From Trichaptum fuscoviolaceum (Eukaryota > Basidiomycota > Agaricomycetes > Hymenochaetales > Trichaptaceae), in the NCBI GenBank assembly GCA_910574455.1, contig CAJSYZ010000011.1, forward strand, positions 3,518,941-3,582,940: 64,000 nucleotides of DNA. Direction: 5' to 3'. The notes below the pieces were generated by a model. The model searched no databases and was not told the origin of the DNA. It worked only from the letters and a program-made list of their open reading frames with translations. Positions within the stretch are counted from its first letter, which is position 1. Every line of letters starts with the position of its first letter. Position numbers and translations under genes: made by a program. This document shows positions 32,763-43,817 of this stretch, piece by piece.

Positions 32763-34254
32763 ATGACTAGCGGCCATGTTGACCAGAAGATACTCGGCGA
32801 TGCTCTCGAATTTCCGACTTCAAAGCTGATCGCGAAGTCAAGATTCTTAAAGGGCGCTATGACAGAACGCCTTGCGTCTTGGGACCAGCATGACACCAGC
32901 AAGCGGGGTATTCCAGACGAGAAGCTCGTTCGTCTGTATGAAGAATGGGGGAAAGGAGGCTTCGGGGTCATCTTGAGTTCGTGCCAAAATACCGCTGGCC
33001 GGACACCTGAGCTGACCCAGATATACAGCCGGAAACGTCATGGTTACGCCTATTGACTTGGAAGCACCGGGAAACATGATCATTTACGAGCCTCTTGAGA
33101 CTCCCGAACGTCTGGAGGCATTCTCCCGGATTGCATCGGCAGCCAAGGCTCATGGATCACTAGCCATAGTGCAAATCAGTCATGCAGGACGTCAGGTTAT
33201 GGAGGCTATAAATCCTAACCCAGTGTCGGCTAGCGATGTGCAACTAAAGCCGTCCTTTGGCATGACGTTCGGAAAACCTACCGCTTTGACGAAAGAGGGC
33301 ATTAAGGATGTCATAGATAAGGTCAGCAGTATCTATGGCCCGGTGTCATTGCATTGCACTAATATTCTCTTTTCATACTTGAAGTTCGCGTATGCGGCTG
33401 AATTTTCGCATCGAGCCGGGTTCGACGGCGTCCAGTTACATGGTGCTCACGGATACCTCATCGCACAATTCCTTTCCAGTACCACGAACAAACGTACAGA
33501 TGAATACGGTGGTCCTTTGCAAAACCGTGCTCGGTTTGTCTACGAAATGATCAAAGCGATACGCGCCCGGGTCAAGGATCCCAAGTTCTCTATCGGGATT
33601 AAGCTTAATTCCGTTGAGTTCCAGAAGGGTGGGTTCCAGCCGGAGGAGTCCCGTGAAGTCTGTGCACACCTGGAAGAACTGGGCGTCGACTTTGTCGAGC
33701 TCAGCGGCGGAACGTATGAAGATTTTAGAATGGGAACACGCGAATCTACGAAAGCGCGAGAAGGTGGATTGCATTCATGATTGCCTTCGATCATTACTCA
33801 CTTAAGCTTTCTGCTCCCCTTAGCCTTCTTCTTACAGTTCGCGGATGTAGTCCGCCCCGCGCTAAAGAAGACCAAGCTCTACGTTACCGGAGGGTTCCGC
33901 ACAGCTGCGGCGATGATACGCGCCATTCAAGAAGGTTCAACTGACGGAATCGGACTCGGTCGCCCAGCCTGTGAGGAACCCGATCTTCCTGCGAAGCTCA
34001 TCTCTGGAGAAGTGCACCGTGCACACGACACACTGCTCGACATGAACGACTTCGGTGTCTCCAGTACCGCAGGCGGTGTTCAAATTAATCAGATGGCCTA
34101 CGGGGATAAGCCCTTCAACACAACTGAAAAGCAGAATGTGGAGCGGTTCTTGGGTGTACTCGCTGCGTTTGGTCAGAAGATGCAGGAAAATGCGCAAAAG
34201 GGGATCATCGAGGCAGGCGCTCCGCTTATGCTTGAGAATAGCTTACAGAAATGA
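32763..34254 (+). CDS. Old Yellow Enzyme family NADH:flavin oxidoreductase, copy 2 (OYE2)
   Basis: Paralogue of the gene at 15699-17187; expected FMN-dependent reduction of activated alkenes. Exons 32763-32976, 33029-33321, 33385-33763 and 33824-34254 give 438 residues; the first three exon lengths (214, 293, 379) equal those of OYE1. Active-site segment QLHGAHGYLIAQFLSS, then NKRTDEYGG; FMN-phosphate segment GGFRT and DGIGLGRPACEEP. Differences from OYE1 are scattered and mostly conservative, without stops or frameshifts, so both copies seem to be under constraint. It ends the right arm of the mirror arrangement. Confidence 0.93.
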
Positions 34255-34958
34255 GGTATTGGTATATGCAAGGCTATAATATATGCCGTTGAAGTATCCG
34301 GGAAATTGATTACAGTGATAAGGTTAAAGACTCGCTTCATAAGATGCGATGGACGTTGCTGTGGCTGACAGTTGGTCGCGAGAACCATTGGTTAGCCTCC
34401 TTCCTCCAGCCCATCCAAACGTAACTCGTCCAGAACGAAACAAGAGGCTGGATTTGTTTGTTTCTCCGCCATAAACCCTAATGATATAAAGGTATGTGGA
34501 TGACTTTGAAAGTCGCTTACATCCTGACCTCCCACCTATCGACATCAATTCTCCAGCCACAATTTTCAGCGGCTTGAGTTGTGACCTCAACGTGCAGTCG
34601 GAGTCGGCGTGCAGCGAGCTAATTCAGTACTTGATTGAACTCAGAGTTTCTGGACCTGAGGAACTCAAGAGCAAATGTCCATTGGGTACCATGCCCTTCC
34701 TCTGGTATACAGTATCATTGCAGTCCAATTTCATGCTTTAGCTGTACCTCGAGTTTCCCGTGTAACTCAATCCACCGACGGTTAGATTCTTAAAGGCGAA
34801 AGCTTAGAAGCACCGTGAGTCACTGACTAGCCTCATCTTACTATGGTGCACTTTCGCCTCCGCCCGGGCCAGTTCTACGCGGAGATGTTCAATGACTCGG
34901 GTTCCTCGCAAAGCTATCGACTTATCTCCATATCTTCTTAACAAACCTGAAGGCAACA
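34255..34958. other. Intergenic region with direct repeat copy 2
   Basis: Contains the second copy of the repeat at 34361-34553. No gene is recognised after it, although a promoter-like TATAAAGGTAT is present. Frames at 34496-34741 lack motifs. Confidence 0.5.
34361..34553. repeat. Direct repeat, copy 2 (partner at 31310-31495)
   Basis: Same ordered blocks as the partner; copy 2 has extra bases between GTGGCTGACAG and GGTTAGCCTCC. Confidence 0.75.
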
Positions 34959-35682
34959 TCAAGATTTAATAACTGTGCACAAACACTTATTTCGGCTAGA
35001 TTCGCCAAGAGGAGAGTTCCGGACTTCCCAGAAATGAGCAGGGCTTCGAGCGGCTAGAGCCTCGTTCGACAGGACCACCCACTGCAGACGACCTGAGTCC
35101 GGGAGGATAGATGGGGCCTTGTATATCGCAACAGGCGGAGACCGATCCACACGACCCGAACGCGCATCCGGCGAAGAGAGCAAAAGGCCGAACTGAAAGA
35201 CAAGCAACGGCGCGTCTGCAAAAAGCTGCGCAACGCGTTCGTTTCTTTCGTCTTCTGCTATCCTATATACAATCATCAATATTCCGAGAGCCAAGTCATA
35301 ACAAGTGAACCCAAAGACAAAGAGAGAGAGAGACGTACATCCTCGTCCCAAAATCCTTAATCACTTCCAAGAGTGTAGCATACACAGATGGCCGCTCGGC
35401 GTAGTGGTGCTTGACGATGTCAAAGAAGCGGAGAATCTTCACGAAGTTCGTTCGTGGGTGGGAAGGCGGTGGAGGCGGTGGAGGCAGTTCATCGGCGTCT
35501 ATGTCCCCTCCCTCCGAATCTCTAGTCTCGTCACCTTTAGTCTCGCCACCGCTGCTCAAGCTCAGGCTGTCGCTAGCTTTGTCCTTTACCGTCTCCAAGG
35601 GCCTCGTCACCGTTCCATCCTCGACGCCACTTCGGAACCCCTTGATCTGCCCATCCACGTCCTCATTGCACACATTCCCCAT
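34959..35682 (-). CDS. Small PAH (Sin3-type paired amphipathic helix) domain protein
   Basis: Two exons (35682-35339 and 35262-34959) give about 215 residues. A Ser/Asp/Glu-rich N-terminus and a run of seven Pro lead into ILRFFDIVKHHYAERPSVYA, then TLLEVIKDFGTRM, and after the intron ERVAQLFADAPLLVFQF. This matches the four-helix PAH pattern of Sin3 corepressors (Lxxxxxxk..f..rp.vY..Fl.il.df ... v..LF...p.L...F). One PAH domain only, no HDAC-interaction region, so it is not a complete SIN3. Stand-alone PAH proteins could act as competitors or adapters for repressors. The C-terminal 60 residues are uncertain and may include a missed intron. Confidence 0.7.
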
Positions 35683-36161
35683 CCTCAAGGTTCAATGTTC
35701 AAAGCCGTTCGAGCCAGATTCGAGTTCTTTGAGATACGAGAGTAATGATTACAATGTGCTCAATCCAACAAGGACGAGCTAGATGCTGGATTGTAGTCCG
35801 TGTCAGACCGAGAATATTATATATAGGAAGGTCCCATCGCAGATAGCACTCTGATACAGAGCAGCAGTGGCATGAACTCGAGGTCCGAGTTCCGATGTAT
35901 GGGTCCAAGAGCACCCGATACTGTGAGACTGTCCATATATGCTCATGTTTACACCTGTGTACGCGTCGCGACGCGTTTTGCTCTCAGCTCAAAAAGCAGA
36001 AGAGAAAAACAGATACATTTACAGCAGTAATAGATACACAAATAATGTAGAATAGAATACCATTGTAGAAGAAAAAAGGGAGAGAGGAATCTTACTGTGA
36101 ACCGTAGTAACACCAAACGAACCAATCGGATCCAGAACGCAACAACCATTTGGGAAAATAT
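35683..36161. other. Intergenic region with repeat copy 1
   Basis: Holds the promoter of the PAH gene and, at about 35922-36147, one copy of the repeat that flanks the kinase locus. Confidence 0.5.
35922..36147. repeat. Direct repeat flanking the kinase locus, copy 1
   Basis: Matches 38184-38512 in order: CTGTCC, TGCTCAT, TTTAC, TGTACGCG, AAGCAGAA, then ACAGATACATTT, ATACACAAATAATGTAGA, GAGAG, GACGAACCAAT or AACGAACCAAT, GGATCC and GACGCAACAA or AACGCAACAA. Same orientation, about 2.3 kb apart. Confidence 0.75.
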
Positions 36162-37241
36162 TCATTTTGTTATAAGGCTTTTGATTCGATTATATACAGC
36201 CGTCATGTTTGGTCGGTCACTAGGCTCGACAGCCCAACATTCTTGCATAAGAGACCAGACCTCATCAGATAGGCCCCTCTTCTCCGCAGGTTCAGGAGGA
36301 CGGGGTGGACGAACATTGCTGGAAGCAACCTTGAACATTACTTCCGTCTCTCTAAGGCCCGAAAATGGAGCTTTCTCTGTAAATATCTAAACCAAAAGTT
36401 TCAATTTTTTTCCTATGCTGATTCTGAGATGACACTGACCTCAAGGCATACACACGAAAAGGCATAGACATCACTACTCGTTGTCGGGCCTGGTGCGATT
36501 CCGACGAATCGATCCGGATTTAACAACTCTGGTGCTTGCCATCGTACCGAACCTTCTCCTTTGAAAGTTGTTCGATCCACGGAACCTCCTTGTGAGTCAA
36601 AGAATCTCGAAAGGCCAAAGTCCGAGATTTTAGGTTGACCATCATCATCAATCAATACATTCGACTGGATCTAGAGTTATATTTTCAAATGATCTCCACA
36701 ATAAAATTAGATCAGGCGTACCGCACGAAGGTCGCCATGAACGACTGCGGGCTTCAAGGTATGTAAATATTGCAATCCACACGCAACACCTGACATCTGA
36801 TAAATGTTTAGCGACTAGCACGCGCCATAGATTATCGAAGTTCCGTACCATTAATTGACGGTCGGTAGACGAGTTTTCTCGTAAATAATCCAATAGATGC
36901 CCATTATTCATCCAAGGTGAGATCAGCGCATATCGTGGCGCAAACTCCGATGTGCAAACGCCGAGAAAAGGCATAACATTGGCGTGTCGGAGTTTATGCC
37001 AAACCAGAACCTCGGAACAAAATGACTAAGAAACCAGCATGATCAACAAATGGTCACTTCGTGGATAACTCGAGTTGTCTGAACCTACCCGGAGAACCTG
37101 CTTACTGGACTCCCTTTCTCCGAAGATCCTGAGTACTTTCATAGCGACATCCAAATCTCCTTGCGTCCCGCGCCAGACGTCTGCGAAGCCACCTCCTGCA
37201 ATAGGATCAGAACCTTTCCTTTTCACATCGTGGATTGTCAT
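36162..37241 (-). CDS. Protein kinase domain, TKL-like fungal type
   Basis: Exons 37241-37089, 37025-36849, 36796-36722, 36664-36440 and 36386-36162 give 284 residues of kinase domain. Glycine loop IAGGGFADVWRG, ATP-binding Lys in VAMKVLRIF, C-helix region FCSEVLVWHKLRHANV, catalytic loop VVHGDLRASNVL with HGD in place of HRD, metal-binding SDFGLSRF, and WQAPELL. All catalytic residues are present. HGD loops are common in kinases expanded in Agaricomycetes. The ATG used here is internal: the upstream PHD-like exons run into it one base out of frame, so this is probably the 3' part of a larger, frameshifted gene. Confidence 0.8.
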
Positions 37242-38070
37242 AGATGAAGGAAGCAGGCCCGTCTTTGACTATTCGCGACAAAAAACGTTGTAGACGCTGC
37301 CGGTTCTTCTTGGGACCATTATCAAACTGGAGAATCTGCGGGAACAAAAATGAGAAAATGGTTATAAAGGTAGCTACAGGGATAACACTACCTCATGGAG
37401 TAGATCAATGAGTCTAACGCAGTCGGCTGATTTCAGTGTTGTATGCACTGTCTTGACAAGCGCATCAATCGTGCCATGTTCTAGTAAGGTTGCGAATTGA
37501 CTTTCGTAGTCAGACAAATTACGAGCTTGGGAACGATCTAGTACACTAAGCCAAGCTATGTCAAGCTCGTCAAGGCCTTCGTGAGCCAAGTTGTGTCGTG
37601 CAGTCCCAGGACGCTCTTTTCCAAGCAGAATTGCTAATGGGTCGCGCATTTGAGGATGCTGGACCCGCAACATGAGCTTTCTTTGCCGCTGAATTTCATG
37701 TACATGCGGTATAGGCCACCGTTTCTGCCTCGTCCTTCTCACCCACTCAATCCAATTTTCCGCAGTGCCTTCGCCATACATCATAAACCTCGGTCTGCAG
37801 AGTGTACACATCCAGTTAGTCACGATGGGGGAAGCCGCGCTGTAACAATAAGCATGAAATCGAATTCGGCAAATGTTGCAGGTCATGATGATGCGGTTAC
37901 GGCTGCCAATGCCAGTGGCAGAGGTACAAATACAGAGTATCGACTCGTCTGTAAACAACTTGGGTACAGCTGTGGAGGTGAGATCATCAAGAGAGGCACA
38001 CACCTTTCTTGTTAACAAGGCGCCCAAGGGGAACGAAGTCATTGTGGATCGTTTCCTTCACCGCGGTCAT
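37207..38070 (-). CDS. PHD-like zinc finger protein, probable N-terminal part of the kinase gene
   Basis: Exons 38070-38004, 37969-37392 and 37335-37207 give 257 residues before a stop. The finger has the PHD spacing: CIC (35-37), CNIC, then HAYC, then MCTLC about 20 residues on (C4HC3). A helical region follows (LSDYESQFATLLEHGTID, ADCVRLIDLLHE, ILQFDNGPKKNRQRL). The first intron is only 34 nt; without it translation would start at the ATG at 38042. The last exon reads on through sequence that, one base shifted, becomes LPSSMTIHDVKRKG at the start of the kinase. PHD fingers usually read histone tails, but many cytosolic variants exist. Confidence 0.55.
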
Positions 38071-38183
38071 TGTAGTACTGTATATTTGGAGTACGGACGT
38101 AGAGAAGAAAATTACAGAGAACGTCACTGGCACAAGAAAGTGGGAGAAAGGCCCCGACCGCTTGTGCAGCGACGCGGGGTGCT

Positions 38184-38512
38184 AGTGAGGCTGTCCTTAT
38201 GTGCTCATATTTACGCCTATGTACGCGGTTTCAAGTTGCTCCCAACAAGCAGAAACTGGACACAGGAAAAATTGGAGGCCATCGAAATTGGTATACTTCA
38301 CATACATATTTGCATTTAAACCTGTCTCGCTTTCAGACAGCCTCCAATGTTTCCCGTGAGAGACAGAAAAACAGATACATTTTACAACACTATTAAATAC
38401 ACAAATAATGTAGAGCTACCGTTGAAAGAGATAACGAAGGAGAGAGAGAAACTTTTACTAACGAAGACGACTACAGTAATACCAGACGAACCAATTGGAT
38501 CCGGGACGCAAC
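38184..38512. repeat. Direct repeat flanking the kinase locus, copy 2
   Basis: Partner of 35922-36147. It is about 100 bp longer because of an insertion that contains the short inverted repeat ATTGGAGGC (38271-38279) and GCCTCCAAT (38340-38348). Confidence 0.75.
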
Positions 38513-38675
38513 AATAACAACACTAACAATCTCGAAGATAAAACACATACTCTTACAGCCAACAAACGACTATGAACTTTGCACTGGCAATCAACACCAG
38601 CCGCAAGCTCTTTTCTTCTTCTTCTTCTTCCAACTACTTTTTTTTTCGACAGAAAGAAATAAGGGAAATTGAGAA

Positions 38676-41600
38676 TCAGACCCAACTCTGTCTTGGCGTA
38701 TGCCGAGGAGTGTTTCGCGGTGTGTTGCGAGCGCTGTCTCTTCGCTCAAAAACATCTTTAAGAAAAAGTCAGGTTAGCTTTTGCGCGCGGGGGAGTATTA
38801 GACGACTTCGACTCACCCAACGGCGACATGAAGCTATGCACGATCGGGTTGATGTCTGAGTCTGCCACGTTATGCCGGTGCACGTTCTCCAGCGTCAACC
38901 CCAGCGCGTTCTCCCCCGTCCCGCCACGCATCGGACGCGAGAAGTTGATCGCGCGGTTTCGCATCCGCTCTCTCTGGCTCAGCGCCTTCGGTACCGTGAC
39001 CGCGTCACTCTGGTTGCCGTTGCCGTTGTACGCCACGCGCGGTAAATCCGCCACCACATCCTGCTCCTGCGCATACAGATCCTTGTCCAGGTCGACCTTC
39101 ACGTCCCCATCTTCGCGGTCCGGCCTGTCTGTCCACGGATCGTACTCCAGCTCGTACCCAAACTCGTTGTATTTATCGTCCCCCTCGTAGTAGCTCGCCG
39201 GGTGCACGTTCACGTGCAGCGGGGCGTGGATCGACGCGGGAGTGGGTTTGCTGTTGTTGTTGTTGGTGGTGGTGGTGGTAATTGTGGGTACACGCTCATC
39301 ACGCGGGTTAAACGGATGGCCACCAACGAACGGGTTCAAGGCGACCGCGATTGACGGCCCGGGGTTGAACGGGTCCGCATCCGTCTCGAGGCCCGCTGAG
39401 TTCAGCACCCCGGCCCCAACCCCTTGCGCCCCTCGCCCGCCGAGTACCGGGTCAGGGAACGAGGACCGCGTCGCCGCGATCGGCGAGTCCGTGAGGAGGA
39501 ACGTCGGTGCGGCGCTGTTGTTCCTCCCCACCCCCATCCCATGAGCTCGAGGAATCGTCGGCAGCGGCCTCGGCGCATACTTCACGCCCACACCCTGCTC
39601 CTCCATCTCAATCGGTACCTGCATCGGCAGCTGCGGACTCCTCCCCTCCCCCGCCTCCCCCGCATTCCCATTCCCGACCCCGGCACCGGCCCTCATCCAG
39701 GGCCTCCGCACCGGGCTCGTCGTGTTCCTCCTCTTCGGGAGATGCAAGCCGCGCGGCACACGGATGACAGACAGGCGCGACGTCTGGCTGCGCTGGTCCG
39801 CCCCGCTCCCGCTCCCCGAACGTGAATGACTCCGACTATTCCGCGGCGACTGCGTCCCGCGTTGGATCGACGCTTCCTTCGCCTGGTACTCCGCTTCATA
39901 CGAACGGGGGAAGAAGATCTGTCCGTTACACCGTTAGTTCGCGAAACAAGCTTCCATTGACGAAAGAGGGAAGGGGGGACGTACAAGCAAGGTGCACACC
40001 GACGAGAACGCGCAGCCCAGAGCGGTGATGATAATAAAAAGGTCCGTCCAGAACCTACGTCCCAGAAAAACCCATTGTCAGCTTTCAACCCAAAAAGAGT
40101 TTGAGAGTGGCTTGAGGAGACCTACATGGACTCGTTCAAATGGTGCGTATGTCCCTTGACACCATCAATGCCTAGCGAGAGGAGGGGCGCGCTGAATAGG
40201 ACGCGGAATATCACGCGGATGACCTACAGAATGAATTCCTTTTCAGTATATTCTAGCTAAGTGAGGTCGTATCAGTACGGACGTTAAGCTCATGGAACTT
40301 TCGAAGCCGGACCATCGTCGACGTATCCACGCCTTCAGCTTTCTGCCATTCGAAGACCATAAACGTCAGTCTCGCTTCACAGTCAAAGACTTGTGAAGTA
40401 ATACGCACAACTTTCAGAAGAAACGAAGGGAACTTTATCCTGGAAGAAAAAATCAGAAACGCCCACGCGCCTCTGCAAGGGACAATGAACATACAAGATT
40501 GGTATGAACGCAAGTGTCAGGACCAAGTCGCCAATACTCCCCGCGAGGAACATATGCGCCTCACACTGCGCCAAGAGGGGACAGAATAGCCATTAATCAG
40601 AATTTCACCACAAAGTTAGTCATAAAACTCCCTACTCACAGTCAACGGGTTCTCGCGATACAGGAACGTGATCAATGGGACATACACGAGCGCGAAAAGT
40701 GAGCCGACCGCCCAGAAGCGGAAGAATGGCGAGCGGAACCAATCGGGCTGCCGCGAGCCCGTGTTCATGAGGAAGAGCCAGAAGCAGAGCTCTGTGATTC
40801 ATGGTCAATACGAGTTGGCGGAAGACAAAGAGCGGAAGGTTTCGTAATTAAAATCAGGTAGAGCAAATCCGGGGTAAAGGTAGAAGGCAATACCCGACAC
40901 CGGGAGTAGTAATAGTCGAGTGAATGGAATGCGGGGTAAGAAAGAAGAAAAAGGGGGAGGGAAGCAGGGAAGGAAGGAATCAAAAGGAAATGCACGCGCG
41001 TACCTTCGAGATGCGTTATTCTACACAATCCCAAAAAAATCATGTGCAAGTCGCAAAGCACAACCCATACAGTTCATAATTATCCACACCGTTCCGTCGA
41101 TTGCACATTCCGTCCGGTGACAGCATCGAGTAAATGAAGGTCGTATTCCGTTTGTACGTTCGTCCATTCAGTCGGTTTGGACAGTGATTTTCGGGTATAT
41201 GGGGTATCAGAATTCCGGAGGGATGAAGTCGAGAAGCGCAGGCCAGATGGGAACGGGTCGCGATCGATTGAGGTTACGGTTCCAATTTCCAGTCAGGGAA
41301 TTAAATGAGAGTATCAAGGGCGAGTCGACCGTCAGAAAGTATTGCATCGCAAAAACAAGGAAAGAGGACATACAGCTCAAGCGACCAGCCGAAGGAGAAG
41401 ACCATGTTGAGTGGGAAGATCGCCTTCTGGAACGAGGTGGGCCAGAGAAGGTAGGGCTTCGGGACAACTGAGTAGATAGGCAACGGTGAATACCCAAAGG
41501 TCGCAATCGAGGGGAATAAACGTGAAAATAGCAAGGACTTACCACCACCCTCAGGCGTGATCATCCACCCCTCTTTGTACTTCATATATGTGAACCCGAA

Positions 41601-41976
41601 GCAATAGGCGGTTATGAGCGGGACCGTCAAGAGATACGTGTACTATTTTTCGAAGATACCCGCTCGTCAGTGGCATGCGTCTGTAGAGAGGTCCTCGGGA
41701 ACGTACGGTCATGAGACGCTTGAAGGCGCCGGAGTATGGAGAGTTGGACCATCTATGCACAGCTACGTGTCAGCTCCCGCATACGCAAGGGAGGAAGAAG
41801 CGCGTACCGAAGACATTTGAATCGGTCGAACCGCCAGAGGTGGCCGATGAGGAATGCACCCAACTGTTTAGACACATAATGCATGAGACATTCATACGTT
41901 CTTCAAGAGTTTTGCAACGCACCGCGCAAGACATGACGCTCCAGACGCAGAAGGCGGTGGCGGAGATGTGGGTCAT
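38676..41976 (-). CDS. Polytopic membrane protein, about seven helices, with long disordered tail
   Basis: Thirteen exons: 41976-41808, 41762-41707, 41642-41543, 41467-41374, 41020-41004, 40791-40640, 40565-40495, 40439-40409, 40342-40283, 40223-40126, 40054-39985, 39918-38817 and 38755-38676, giving 699 residues. All junctions keep frame. Hydrophobic segments include YLLTVPLITAYCFGFTYM, ELCFWLFLM, FWAVGSLFALVYVPLITFLY, FLAGSIGDLVLTLAFIPIL, RVLFSAPLLSLGI and LFIIITALGCAFSSVCTLL. After the last helix comes a 370-residue cytosolic-type tail rich in Ser, Pro, Asn and Thr, with a TTTTTTNNNN run and a final RNTPRNTPRHTPR. The layout recalls a 7TM receptor-like protein, but no GPCR family signature was recognised. 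Exon 5 is a 17-nt microexon. Confidence 0.75.
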
Positions 41977-43817
41977 GATGGTGGACTTGGCGAGGAGTGG
42001 GGGGTAGAGGTGAAGCCGGCTCACGCTGCACAGCAGGAGAGGAGTCGCGGAAGCGGTGTAGTGAAAGTAAATCAAAAGAAGAGAATGAGAAAGAAGAAAA
42101 GTCGGAAAAAGAAGAACGAAGGGAGAAGGAGGTGGCGGAGAGAAGAGAAGAGAGTAGAGGAAGCTCCACGAGTTTACGGAGAGGAGATTTACAACTAGAC
42201 GGGTCCCAGGGTAGCCCAGTTGTATGTCAGAGAGGGAAGCAAGGAGGTCGACGATGATCTCCTAGGCATTCGTCGGGCACACCAACAAATGCGAGTGTCT
42301 GTGCTTCGTAGCTAGGCTTGGGAGGTCCACAGACGAGTCGACCAACCAATGGCTTTGCAAATGTCGTCGCGTGCGCGTGCGTGTGCTACACAGGCCAAGA
42401 AACGCAGAATATGAAATACGTCAAGCCAGCACTGGCTAGTAGGACTAGTCTGTGTCCGTGAGCGAGCAGGTCAGGGTGCCAGTGATAGTAGTACTGTCAG
42501 GCGAGGGCCGAAAGCGAGAGTTGTACCGTAGTAGCTTATGGAGCTATTAGGAGCACAACGGACCTTCGTGATGGAACAAATCTTCGCCCATATGGTCTGC
42601 GAGCCGGAGAAATTGGGTGCAAGTGATGCGGGGAGGCGGTGGGAGCGGACGCAACAGTGTCGAGTAGAAAGCCGCTGTGGTGACCGTCAGTGTGTTCGCG
42701 TTGTCGTCGTCGTGGGCGGCGCCCTCTCTTCGTCAGGCTGATGATGATCGATCCAGTCATTTTAATACAACACGAAAAAGAATGAAATGAGAATAAAGGC
42801 GCGAGCTCGCATGCCGGATGACCGTGACCGCACGACACTGACACTGAAACCCGGAGAATACATTCAGTTTTAGTTAGAGTTCAGTTGATGGATTCTATTG
42901 ATCGAAGAACATGACAGTAAGGGTCACTTTCCCCGCAATTTAGCGCCATCCTTCCTTTTTTAGGCATCATGATCATAATGTCCTAAATATACTATCCTTT
43001 CTCATTTTTACCTCCACCGTGTCGGCAAGTTTACCTATCCGCGAACCTGTGCTTCAAGCTCTATCAGCAACCTCAAAACTGTCTTGATGGTCCAGTCTTC
43101 TTTCTTCTTGTATTCTTATGTCTCAAATGACGGAGAAAAAAATTCTAAGTATCAAATCAGATGCATTTGACTCCGAGTCCTATCACTGGCACGTTCCGAT
43201 CACTTCTATTGATGAATGTTCCCGAAACTTGAGACGCATTCAATCTGTACAATCACAAGCTGGCCTAGTCATAAGACAAGCTCGGAGTTCCTTGTTCCTT
43301 GACATACGAAGCTGATGTCTATCTGGGTAATGGACATCTTTCATAGCCTCATGACCAAGCCTGGCTGCCGCTTCGAAATAAGGTCTGCGTAGCAGACAAA
43401 TACAAAAAAATAGCCTGGTCTACTTACGAGACTACGTCCTTCAGTGAAAAAAATCGCAGCTTCAAGTTTAAAGTAAGGAACCTGCTGACTAATCGATTAA
43501 ACTCTATTGAAACTTGCTTCGACTCGGAGTCGCGCCGTGCGAGACGTTTGAAGTTATTCGAAATTTTCTAGCCATCGCATCGACATCGCCAACCAACGAC
43601 CCTATACAACAGCGTCGGTCTAGCAACAAACTCGCCTACCATCATCTACCCAATACTAGAAACTCTGAGGTCGGCAAACATAGCTTGCTCGACATCAAGA
43701 CACTTCGACAGCGATCACTCCCATCGTCGGGCAACTGAGATAGCCTAAGGTCGACCATTGCGCCTACTGTACAAGGCTGACTCAACCCATCATAACCGCA
43801 TCTCAAGTTAACACCCG
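41977..43817. other. Intergenic region between divergent genes
   Basis: It carries the promoters of the membrane protein gene (-) and the ankyrin gene (+). A purine-rich tract (42065-42175, many GA and AAG runs) lies in the likely 5' leader of the minus-strand gene. The frame could be extended upstream of 41976 but without a better start. No other gene is supported. Confidence 0.5.

Noticed and set aside
42060..42180. GA-rich tract as a possible repeat or coding region
   Set aside because: A simple purine-rich stretch in a likely 5' leader; no periodic unit and no coding signal.
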